Assembly (NCBI GenBank): GCA_022560215.1
Contig: JADFTO010000015.1
Coordinates: 1 to 19,917 of the forward strand
Reading direction: 5' to 3'
Length of the DNA stretch: 19,917 nucleotides
Source of the DNA: Pseudomonadota bacterium
GTDB taxonomy: Bacteria; Pseudomonadota; Alphaproteobacteria; Rhodospirillales; 2-02-FULL-58-16
The number at the start of each line of letters is the position of its first letter. The stretch's first letter is position 1. Positions 1 through 6,090 of the stretch are shown one piece after another. The position numbers and the translations under genes are program-made. The notes below the pieces were generated by a model. The model ran no database searches. It had not been told where the DNA came from and worked only from the letters and a program-made list of their open reading frames with translations.

Positions 1-527
1 TGGACGATCACGCCGGAACCGACGTTTTCAAACGTCCGCCCCGAGAACGGATCTGAGAATAAGACCCCTTTCCCCTGCGGCCGATCGGCGGCCATCGCCG
101 GCGCGATCGGGCCCCGCGCGACCCGGGTCGCGGTTATGTTGACGACGCTGTTGCGCAGCGCCCGGACGATGCCGGAGAAGGTGCCCTTGGCCAGCAGGAA
201 GTCGGGCCGCGCCATGGCGACGCCGCCACCGGCGCCAGCCACGCCCAGCGGCTGGTTGGCCGGCGCCGCGGCCAGCGCGCGAGCGGCCGAATTTCCACCG
301 CCGAACTGGCGCGGGAACCAATTGACGGCGGATTCCGCCCCGGCGGTCACGGAGCCGCCCGATGCCAGGCCCGGATCCTGGGTACGAAACTGGGTGTACC
401 AGAAGGCGCCGATCAGAATGAGTACGGCGAGGACCCCGGTGACGAAGAAATATTTCTTCAGGTCCAAGGCGCACGCATGCGGGCGGCCAATTTCAGGCCC
501 AAGGTCAAAATCCTGCGTCCCATCCAT
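1..527 (-). CDS. mamE: MamE, magnetosome HtrA/DegP-like serine protease (N-terminal part, cut by the window edge)
   Basis: Only the first 175 codons lie in the window. After a short cytosolic N-terminus (MDGTQDFDLG...) there is one membrane anchor at about residues 24-43. A Gly/Ala/Pro-rich linker follows, then the start of a trypsin-like domain (GTFSGIVRALRNSVVNITAT, then a GSGVIV segment near residue 172). The catalytic triad, PDZ and haem-binding parts expected of MamE would lie beyond the edge. ATG at 527 follows AAGGA with nine bases between; that site overlaps the end of mamI, so the two are probably translated together. In the family, MamE localises other magnetosome proteins and promotes crystal maturation. 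Its identity rests on the membrane-linker-trypsin layout plus its place right after mamH and mamI, the usual operon order. MamO is a related protein but does not normally sit here. Confidence 0.85.
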   Translation of the reverse strand, partial: MDGTQDFDLGPEIGRPHACALDLKKYFFVTGVLAVLILIGAFWYTQFRTQDPGLASGGSVTAGAESAVNWFPRQFGGGNSAARALAAAPANQPLGVAGAGGGVAMARPDFLLAKGTFSGIVRALRNSVVNITATRVARGPIAPAMAADRPQGKGVLFSDPFSGRTFENVGSGVIV

Positions 528-533
528 CGGAAC

Positions 534-737
534 TTATCCTTCGTCCTCCAGGATTTCCTGGTCCGTTTCGTTGTCGCCGCGCACCTTGGAAAGGCCGGCG
601 GCAAGCGAAAGGATTCCCAAAATCAGAAGGATGATCGGAACCAGTCCACGCAAAATTTCGGTCACGGACCACCACCACGCGGCCATGCCCCATAGGCCCA
701 GGGATATGGCAAGCAAGCCGAATATCACGATAGGCAT
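534..737 (-). CDS. mamI: MamI, small magnetosome membrane protein
   Basis: This 67-residue protein has two hydrophobic segments (about residues 3-22 and 29-48) joined by a short loop containing AWWWSVTEILRG. It ends in an acidic tail (ETDQEILEDEG). Size, two-helix topology, the tryptophan cluster and the position between mamH and mamE all match MamI, which is needed for invagination of the magnetosome membrane and early crystal formation in Magnetospirillum. The ATG follows AGAGGA at a good distance. A 55-base gap separates it from mamH, and only a few bases separate its stop from the mamE start, so it is part of one transcription unit. No unusual change is visible. Confidence 0.92.
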   Translation of the reverse strand: MPIVIFGLLAISLGLWGMAAWWWSVTEILRGLVPIILLILGILSLAAGLSKVRGDNETDQEILEDEG

Positions 738-792
738 TTACAGGTCCTCTCTTCTCTTTCTTCTCTTTACAAATTCATAAAGCCCAACGGAT

Positions 793-2070
793 TTAAGCCT
801 CGTTCAGTTCCCGCTCGGCGAGCCGGTGTTCCCCGATCTCGCCCCGCATGACCCAGGCCGCGTAGCAGACAAGCAGCAGGTTGCCGACGCCGATAAACAC
901 GAACGGCGCATGCGGCCCGATTTCATCGAACAGGAAACCGCCGATCTGAACGAAGAAAATGATCCCGATGCCGCCGACCACGTTGAACGCGCCGAGCACC
1001 GAGCCCCTGATGTCCTTGGGCGCCAGGTCGATGGTCAGCACCTGCGGCGCCACCAGGCACCCCGCCTGGCCGACGGCGATAAGGGTCGTCGGCAGGATGA
1101 TGAACCAATCGAAGGGATTGACGACGAACCCCATCGAGGCGAAACCGAGACCCGACAGCGCCAGTCCCAAGGCCAGGGACTGGACCCGGCCGAAGTTTGC
1201 AATCAGCCGCCCCCAGAACGACACCGAGACCAGCACCACGACCCCGGCGTAACCGATCAGGGCGCCGCCGCGGGCGGCGGCTTCCTCCTGGCCGACGCCG
1301 ACGATATCGGCGAAGTAGATGAACCACATCATCAGGAACATGCCGATGAAGACCATGTCGCTGCGGGCGAAAAAGGCGCTGGCGAAGCCGAGCCGGAGAC
1401 GTTCTTCCCCAACCAGCAGGTCGCGAACCTGGCGCCAGGGAACGCGCTCTTCCTCCAGCTTGGGCGCCACGTCGACCAGACACCGGCGCGTCACCACGGC
1501 CCCGATCAGGGCCACCCCGGCGGTCAACAGCATGACCGTGATGAAACCGGCGTGGCGGGGAATCTGCATCAACACCGCATAGACCAGGGTCGCGCCCAGA
1601 GCCATCATGAACGCCGTGTTGGCCATGATCCTGGGGCGGTTGCCGTAGGTGGTGAAATCACCGGCCAGGGCCGAGATCTGCGGCCAGACGGCGCCGGTTC
1701 CGAGCGACATGAGGATTCGCATCAGGTAATAGAAACCCAAGCCCCCGATGCCCAGAAGCATGCCCAGCTGCAAACTGAACGGCGCCAGCAGCGCGCCGGC
1801 GGCCGCCGCCAAAAAGCCCATCGTGGCGATGGGCACGCGGCCATAGCGGTCCGACAGGTAGCCCAGAAACAGGATCAGCGCCAGATCCAGAAGTTCGGTG
1901 ACGACATGGATGTTGGCGTTGATAAAGCCGGCTTTTTCGAAGGAAACCCCAAGAACGTTGCGCAGGAACAGGGGCTGGATCGCGACGACCAGCGTCATGA
2001 AGACCATGACGACGGCCGACAGCAGGTAAAGCGCGTTCTGATTTTCCCGCTCGATAATATGCTCAGTCAT
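793..2070 (-). CDS. mamH: MamH, magnetosome major facilitator superfamily transporter
   Basis: A 425-residue polytopic membrane protein of MFS type with about twelve hydrophobic segments. The loop after the second segment holds the typical MFS motif ([11 protein letters not shown]), with a degenerate counterpart in the second half. MamH is the first gene of the mamAB operon and is thought to move iron into the magnetosome. Its place upstream of mamI and mamE supports the name. I prefer ATG at 2070 ([17 protein letters not shown]). An in-frame GTG at 2091 would add seven residues, and neither has a strong ribosome-binding site. The 225-base gap upstream probably holds the main operon promoter, but I could not recognise clear -35 and -10 elements. 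An ordinary sugar or drug MFS is a less likely reading given the neighbours. Confidence 0.9.
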   Translation of the reverse strand: MTEHIIERENQNALYLLSAVVMVFMTLVVAIQPLFLRNVLGVSFEKAGFINANIHVVTELLDLALILFLGYLSDRYGRVPIATMGFLAAAAGALLAPFSLQLGMLLGIGGLGFYYLMRILMSLGTGAVWPQISALAGDFTTYGNRPRIMANTAFMMALGATLVYAVLMQIPRHAGFITVMLLTAGVALIGAVVTRRCLVDVAPKLEEERVPWRQVRDLLVGEERLRLGFASAFFARSDMVFIGMFLMMWFIYFADIVGVGQEEAAARGGALIGYAGVVVLVSVSFWGRLIANFGRVQSLALGLALSGLGFASMGFVVNPFDWFIILPTTLIAVGQAGCLVAPQVLTIDLAPKDIRGSVLGAFNVVGGIGIIFFVQIGGFLFDEIGPHAPFVFIGVGNLLLVCYAAWVMRGEIGEHRLAERELNEA

Positions 2071-2295
2071 ACCCAGCCCATCCAACAACACTCATGCCCG
2101 GCACCCTGGCCGATGGTTCGGGCCTTTTCCCAAACCGCCGTCCAGTCAATCCCAATCGTCCTGAAACAATCCTCGCGTCACCATCGTCCAACCAGCCAAG
2201 GCAATCCGCCTGAGGCTGAAAGTTTAAGTGTGAGCACCTTTACGGGAAACGAAGGCCGACGCCCGATTGGCCCCAGTCCATTCGCCGTCCGGCCC

Positions 2296-2619
2296 TCAGA
2301 TTAAGGCGGCGATGGAATGGACGAACGGCAATTTCCACGCCCGGTTCAGCCCCACCGACAGAAGGCCGACGGCCGAATAGACGACCACGCCCAGGGCGGA
2401 AATGCTGAACAGCCATTTGCCGATACCCGGCAGATACAAGGCGAAGATCGCAAGAACGCCCCACATCCAGATCACCAACCCCTGTTTGGCATGGAAATAA
2501 ACGTATTCATCGTCTCTGTTCGTTAACATCGGCACGAAACAGAGTATCCCCAGGTAACTCATGATAGCTAACAGCCTGGTCCTTGTGCCTTTTGTTCTGT
2601 GAACTGTTGTTGTCATCAT
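2296..2619 (-). CDS. mmsF: MmsF/MamF-family magnetosome membrane protein
   Basis: A 107-residue protein with three membrane segments (about residues 16-31, 46-62 and 68-91). It carries the family's highly conserved segment [18 protein letters not shown] after the first helix. MmsF and MamF are close homologues with a Tic20-like (DUF4870) fold that sit in the magnetosome membrane and control crystal size and shape. The symbol mmsF is chosen because the gene directly follows mms6, as in Magnetospirillum; on sequence alone mamF is equally possible. The start is ATG ATG at 2619, preceded by AGGGA. The initiation region is tandemly duplicated (see the repeat and the upstream ORF). Two hairpins in the gap after mms6 could set a lower level for this gene than for mms6. 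Confidence 0.85.
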   Translation of the reverse strand: MMTTTVHRTKGTRTRLLAIMSYLGILCFVPMLTNRDDEYVYFHAKQGLVIWMWGVLAIFALYLPGIGKWLFSISALGVVVYSAVGLLSVGLNRAWKLPFVHSIAALI

Positions 2620-2664
2620 TTTTTATTTCCCTATTGTTGTTGTCATCACTTTTTTGTTTCCCTA
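2605..2664 (-). repeat. Tandem duplication of the mmsF translation start region
   Basis: Two near-identical copies of about 30 bases lie at 2605-2633 and 2635-2664. They differ by one inserted base and one substitution. Read on the minus strand, each copy holds AGGGAAA, an A-rich spacer, ATG, and three ACA codons. The copy nearer the gene supplies the actual start of mmsF. The farther copy holds a second start site. Confidence 0.9.
2623..2646 (-). promoter_or_regulatory. Seven-codon upstream ORF before mmsF
   Basis: The upstream copy of the duplicated initiation region has its own AGGGAAA site and ATG at 2646. It encodes MTTTIGK and ends in TAA at 2625-2623, three bases before the mmsF ATG and in the same frame. 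A ribosome finishing this ORF would be placed to restart at mmsF. That it tunes mmsF translation is inference; it may be a neutral by-product of the duplication. Confidence 0.45.
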
Positions 2665-2713
2665 GCCAAGACCCCGTTACCCAAAACGAAAGGTTTCCCG
2701 GGGTATTCCCCCC

Positions 2714-2747
2714 GATAAGAAAGCGCCCCGCCAAAAGCCGGGACGCT
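2714..2747 (-). terminator. Possible attenuating terminator after mms6
   Basis: On the minus strand AGCGTCCCG and CGGGGCGCT form a nine-pair stem (one G-T) with an eight-base loop. TTTCTTA follows. It begins at the last base of mms6. A second small hairpin (CGGGG, six bases, CCCCG) follows at about 2699-2714. The interrupted T run suggests partial termination or 3'-end protection of mms6 mRNA rather than a full stop. Confidence 0.45.
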
Positions 2748-3105
2748 AACCCAATGCGTCCTTGATTTCCGCGTCCGTTTCGGAGTGGTCGTAGGAATTA
2801 AGGCGTTTCCTCCAATAGGCGCAGACGGCCATTGCGCCGATGGCGCCCAGAATGGCCAGCCCCCATAAGCCGAGGCCAAGCCCCAGTCCCTTACCCGAAA
2901 GGATGGCGCCGCTTGCGGCGGTCTTCGCCGCGCTGCCCGCGGCGCCGGCGCCCTTGGCCGCGGCGGCTTTCGTTCCGGCGCCCTTGGCGGTCAAAGACTG
3001 ACGGGCGGCCTCTCCTCCTTCGATTTCACCTCCGGCACCGATGCCGGCGCCGACCTTGTTTCCGATTAGCGCTTTTTTCAGCGCCGCGCCTTCCAACTCT
3101 GCCAT
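2746..3105 (-). CDS. mms6: Mms6, magnetite crystal-shaping protein
   Basis: A 119-residue protein. The N-terminal half is rich in Gly, Ala and Lys (AKGAGTKAAAAKGAG). Next is the hallmark GLGLGLGLWG repeat leading into one membrane helix (about residues 76-97), then a short basic stretch and an acidic C-terminus (SETDAEIKDALG). The Gly-Leu repeat followed by the acidic tail is characteristic of Mms6, which lies on the magnetosome membrane and binds iron ions through that tail to control crystal shape. I chose ATG at 3105, eight bases after AGGG; a GTG at 3114 would add three residues. It leads the cluster and is followed by mmsF. MamG and MamD share the Gly-Leu repeat but not this acidic ending. 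Confidence 0.9.
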   Translation of the reverse strand: MAELEGAALKKALIGNKVGAGIGAGGEIEGGEAARQSLTAKGAGTKAAAAKGAGAAGSAAKTAASGAILSGKGLGLGLGLWGLAILGAIGAMAVCAYWRKRLNSYDHSETDAEIKDALG

Positions 3106-3188
3106 CTGAACCACCCTGGTCTGGTGTCTAAAATTCAGGCCTTCAAAAACCCTGGCCCGGATTAGAATCCGATTGTCATTCCCGCAGC

Positions 3189-3243
3189 GTTCTCAAGCCT
3201 ACTATGACATGCATAATTGTTCTCAAGCACACTATGACATGTA
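3189..3243. repeat. Two tandem 30-bp repeats upstream of mms6
   Basis: Copies at 3189-3213 and 3219-3243 share GTTCTCAAGC, two variable bases, ACTATGACATG and a near-identical end. They are set 30 bases apart, so both lie on roughly the same face of the helix. They sit 84 to 138 bases before the mms6 start. This spacing suggests a double binding site for a regulator, but no known motif was recognised. Confidence 0.75.
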
Positions 3244-3310
3244 TCATAAAACGCCTTTTTTTTTCGCGAGTAAACAGGTAATTTCACATCGTTAATCAAG
3301 GAAGTTTAAT

Positions 3311-3325
3311 TGAGGATGATTATCA
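3311..3325. promoter_or_regulatory. Fur-box-like site
   Basis: TGAGGATGATTATCA matches 12 of the 14 defined positions of the classical Fur 7-1-7 consensus (TGATAAT, one base, ATTATCA). It lies just after a possible plus-strand promoter (TTTCAC at 3282-3287, 17 bases, TTTAAT at 3305-3310), so it would cover that start point. It is about 206 bases before mms6 on the other strand. Which gene it serves is uncertain. Confidence 0.45.
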
Positions 3326-3376
3326 TGTTAATTAGCAAGTTTAGTCCACGCGTATTTCGTTTAAGGAGAATATTAA

Positions 3377-3713
3377 ATGACTTTTAACCAGGTTTTATTG
3401 TGAAGCTGACCTTCACTCATGATAAAGAATCGTAAAGAAATTCCAATCACTGGGCGATTATTCTCTGATTTTTACAAGTTTTACTATGTGGTCCGGCACT
3501 CCTTTCAAAAGGAGACTCCGGATATGGATGATAATGAAATTCAGAGGCTGTTTGGAGGGAAGGTCCGGGTTTTTTGGAAAAGGACGGGAAAAGGTTCGAG
3601 CGGTTGAACATGTGGCCGGGTCGGTGCGGTCCCGTGATGATGCAACACGAAAAGGAGTGCTGGAGGTGTTGGAGGCTTTTCCGCGAGCGGTCTCGAGTCG
3701 GGAGTCCGGTTAA
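3377..3713 (+). pseudogene. Remnant of a small gene, unrecognised, with in-frame stops
   Basis: AAGGAG stands eight bases before ATG at 3377, a strong start. The ORF reads MTFNQVLL and then meets TGA at 3401 and TGA at 3407. The same frame reopens at ATG 3419 for 62 residues (MIKNRKEIPITGRLF... to 3607). Another frame runs from 3486 to 3713 (75 residues), with a plausible charged C-terminal half (GKGREKVRAVEHVAG). The pattern looks like one small gene decayed by stop codons and a frameshift. Alternatively 3419-3607 could be a real short gene. I recognise no family. Its composition resembles the AT-rich gap, not the flanking genes. Confidence 0.3.
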
Positions 3714-3733
3714 CTAAGCCGATTTATACGATT

Positions 3734-4555
3734 TCAAGGCGTTTCTTCGGCAACGCGTTCAAGAAAGTATTTGATCTGGTCCAACGCGGCGTCATCGAAC
3801 CGGCCGGCGATATGGGCCCGTTCCTCGGCGCTGGCCATGGCTTCGACCAGGGGCACGAAAAAGTAACGTGCGAAGGTTGCGAATTGTTTCTCGTCGAAGC
3901 GCCATTCCGGCACGCCGGGACGCTCGCCGTCTTCGCCGCCGAAATGGTTCTTGTTGACGACGCCGATAAACCATTCCCGGCTCTGAGTGAAGTCGTCGAA
4001 GCTGTGCGCCAGGTCGGCAAGGATGCGAATCAGGACCTGGCGCGCTTCCGTGTCGTTGAAAAAATCATCCCATTTGAAATCGGCCCCGTCCTCCTCCCGC
4101 AGGCGCTCGACGGTCATGAAACATTTGCGATCGCAATCCTCCAGCGTGCGGGTTCCGACAATCAGTATGATGGCTTTGAAAAGGCCGGGCAGCATCTTGC
4201 GCGAGAGCCCGCCCCATTCGAGTTCGGGACCGCCTTCCTCGACAAAAAGGGGAAATATCTGTTCGACCAGAAGGCGCAGCAAGTGATCATCCAGGTCGTC
4301 CTTCCAGGCCGAATTCAGGCGCGCCTGATTGCATGAAAAAAAGGAATTCCTGAACAACGGCGGCGCCGACCTCTGGGACTTGCGGAAACGCTCGGCCAGG
4401 TCCCTCAGGTCTTCGAGTTTGTTGCTCCCGGCGTCGGTGTCTTTTCTTCTGGCCTCGCCGTCCACGTATTCCAGAAACCAATCGAGGTAGGTTTCGGCGA
4501 TGAACTGGCAGCGCCCGGCGTCCCAGCCCCGGGGTTTAGTAATCCTGGGCGCCAT
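3734..4555 (-). CDS. Hypothetical soluble protein of unknown family
   Basis: A 273-residue protein from ATG 4555 (MAPRITKPRGWDAGRCQF). A GTG at 4597 would add 14 basic residues, and neither start has a clear ribosome-binding site. There is no signal peptide or membrane segment. The sequence is rich in charged and aromatic residues and looks mostly helical, for example AETYLDWFLEYVDGEARR near the start and ARYFFVPLVEAM near the end. I recognise no domain. It is the next minus-strand gene before the AT-rich gap, so it reads toward mms6 but is probably a separate unit. It faces away from the iron transporter genes. A role tied to magnetosomes is possible by position only. Confidence 0.7.
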   Translation of the reverse strand: MAPRITKPRGWDAGRCQFIAETYLDWFLEYVDGEARRKDTDAGSNKLEDLRDLAERFRKSQRSAPPLFRNSFFSCNQARLNSAWKDDLDDHLLRLLVEQIFPLFVEEGGPELEWGGLSRKMLPGLFKAIILIVGTRTLEDCDRKCFMTVERLREEDGADFKWDDFFNDTEARQVLIRILADLAHSFDDFTQSREWFIGVVNKNHFGGEDGERPGVPEWRFDEKQFATFARYFFVPLVEAMASAEERAHIAGRFDDAALDQIKYFLERVAEETP

Positions 4556-4777
4556 GGGCCGAACGGCGCACGCCTTTGGGCGCGGCCGCCGCTTCACGAT
4601 TGGCGAGAAAAATTCGATCGGATGGCAGGGACATGAAGAAAGTGCCTTTTGGCATCTGCCTTAAAAAAGGCTCCCCAAGGCAGCCGGGTCCGTGCGCGGC
4701 AGTTTGGTCCATCGTCCGGAACGCCTCAAGGCTTTCCTTGGTTCCGCCCCCGCCAAAGGGAGGCAAATAAGATTTGC

Positions 4778-4807
4778 TTGACTGAATGGCCGCCATAATT
4801 CTATTCT
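4778..4807 (+). promoter_or_regulatory. Predicted sigma-70 promoter of the iron ABC transporter operon
   Basis: TTGACT at 4778-4783 and TATTCT at 4802-4807 are separated by 18 bases, in a locally AT-rich stretch. The predicted transcription start would be at about 4814, the first base of the inverted repeat at 4814-4828. The leader before the first gene would be about 130 bases. Confidence 0.5.
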
Positions 4808-4813
4808 TTTAGT

Positions 4814-4828
4814 TGCGAATGCGTCGCA
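4814..4828. promoter_or_regulatory. Fur-type operator candidate
   Basis: TGCGAATGCGTCGCA is a perfect inverted repeat (TGCGA, five bases, TCGCA) with the 7-1-7 geometry of Fur-family sites. It sits on the predicted transcription start of an Fe(III) importer, an ideal place for iron-dependent repression. That Fur rather than another family member binds here is inferred from the regulated genes. Confidence 0.5.
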
Positions 4829-4946
4829 TTACAATGATTCCAAAGTATAGACGCCGAGCAAAACTGACAAACTTGTGTCCGGGAAACCGGGTGCGCTACA
4901 GACAACCTTAAAATCGAACGGGGAACCGAAAACCAGGGATATAAAC

Positions 4947-5984
4947 ATGATGAAGTTCAAAGTTATTTTGGCGGCAATGATCCTCGGCGCCGCATCGGGA
5001 ATGACGGCCATGGCTACCAGCGCATCGGCCGCCGAGATCAATCTTTATTCTTATCGCCAGCCGTTTCTGATGAACCCGCTGCTCGACGCCTTCACCAAGG
5101 AAACCGGGATCAAGGTCAACATGGTGTATTTGAAGAAAGGCATGCTGGAAAGGCTCAAGGCCGAAGGCGCCAACAGCCCCGCCGATCTGGTCCTGACGGC
5201 CGATATCGGCAACCTCCACAACCTGGTCGAGGCCGGACTTCTTCAGCCCAGCAAGTCGAGCATCCTCGAGCACAATGTGCCGGCCCGGTTCCGTCATGCC
5301 GATGGCCTGTGGTACGGGTTGACGACGCGCGCCCGGATCATTTTCGCTCATAAAAAACGGGTCAAGCCGGGCGAGGTGACCACCTACGAAGATTTGGCCA
5401 AGCCCCACATGAAGGGCCGCGTCTGCACCCGGTCGGGCAAGCACGTCTATAACGTCTCGCTGCTGGCGTCGATCATCGCGGCGAAAGGCGAGGCCGCCGC
5501 CGAAGCCTGGGCCAAGGGCGTCAAGGCCAACCTGGCCCGCAAACCGCAAGGCAACGACCGCGCCCAGGTGAAGGCCGTGTACCAAGGCGAGTGCGACGTC
5601 GCGCTGGGCAACACCTATTACATGGGAAAGATGGCAACCAACGAGAAGAAGCCCGAGCAAAAAAAATGGGCCGCCGCCGTCAACGTCATCTTCCCCAACC
5701 AAGGCGGCCGCGGCACCCATGTCAACATCAGCGGCGCCGGCGTCACCAAGAGCGCCAAGAACAAGGCCAACGCCGTCAAGCTGATCGAATTCCTGAGCGG
5801 CGACGCGGCGCAGAAGATCTACGCCGAGGATAACTTCGAATACCCCATCAAGGCGGGGGTCAAGCTGCACCCCATCGTCGCCGGCTGGGGAAAGTTCAAG
5901 GCCGACGAAACGTTCCTGTCCAAGATCGCCGAGCATCGCATCACGGCGACCCGGATCATGGACAAGGTCCGTTTCGATAACTAA
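4947..5984 (+). CDS. fbpA: Periplasmic Fe(III)-binding protein of an ABC importer (FbpA/FutA/IdiA family)
   Basis: A 345-residue protein. An N-terminal signal peptide (MMKFKVILAAMILGAASG..., predicted cleavage near residue 29 after SASA) leads into EINLYSYRQPF, the typical first strand. Iron-binding tyrosines are visible as the Y-Y pair at residues 224-225 (GNTYYMGKM) and Y168 (GKHVYNVSL). The His or Tyr that FutA-like proteins carry in the first strand (YSxRHY) is not present in that form. The protein captures ferric iron in the periplasm for the permease downstream. Start at ATG 4947 follows CAGGGA and gives a proper signal peptide; an earlier in-frame start at 4875 would bury it. A hairpin separates the gene from the permease. 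A Fur-type site lies over the promoter. Confidence 0.92.
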   Translation: MMKFKVILAAMILGAASGMTAMATSASAAEINLYSYRQPFLMNPLLDAFTKETGIKVNMVYLKKGMLERLKAEGANSPADLVLTADIGNLHNLVEAGLLQPSKSSILEHNVPARFRHADGLWYGLTTRARIIFAHKKRVKPGEVTTYEDLAKPHMKGRVCTRSGKHVYNVSLLASIIAAKGEAAAEAWAKGVKANLARKPQGNDRAQVKAVYQGECDVALGNTYYMGKMATNEKKPEQKKWAAAVNVIFPNQGGRGTHVNISGAGVTKSAKNKANAVKLIEFLSGDAAQKIYAEDNFEYPIKAGVKLHPIVAGWGKFKADETFLSKIAEHRITATRIMDKVRFDN

Positions 5985-5997
5985 CGTGCAGGCGGGT

Positions 5998-6033
5998 CCG
6001 GTGGAGGCGCGGGTTATCTTGCGCCGTCGCCGG
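5998..6033 (+). terminator. Stem-loop between binding-protein and permease genes
   Basis: CCGG and GGCGC pair with GCGCC and CCGG across a symmetrical four-base internal loop, with a ten-base hairpin loop. There is no T tract, so it is more likely to protect the 3' end of the binding-protein mRNA or weaken read-through than to terminate fully. This would favour more binding protein than permease, as is common in ABC operons. Confidence 0.4.
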
Positions 6034-6090
6034 GCCGGTGTCTTATTGGGGATTCCCCGGTGTTCCAGTGGATAAAAGGTTGAACCGATC

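Larger units (their letters stand above)
3115..3733. other. AT-richer gap of about 600 bases upstream of mms6
   Basis: This stretch is visibly richer in A and T than the genes on either side. It holds the direct repeats at 3189-3243, a Fur-like box at 3311-3325, and a broken small ORF region from 3377 to 3713. The mms6 promoter must lie here. I see no tRNA, transposase or intact recognisable gene in it. Confidence 0.7.

Noticed and set aside
28..474. 148-residue minus-strand ORF at the left edge
   Set aside because: It is an Arg/Gly-rich shadow in another frame of mamE, whose own frame gives a membrane anchor and protease start.
826..2304. Long plus-strand ORF of 492 residues
   Set aside because: It lies antisense to mamH; its composition (many His, Gln, Asp, Arg) is typical of a shadow in GC-rich DNA.
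4536..4796. 86-residue minus-strand ORF upstream of the orphan gene
   Set aside because: It overlaps the orphan gene start in another frame and covers the importer promoter; no ribosome-binding site or family was seen.
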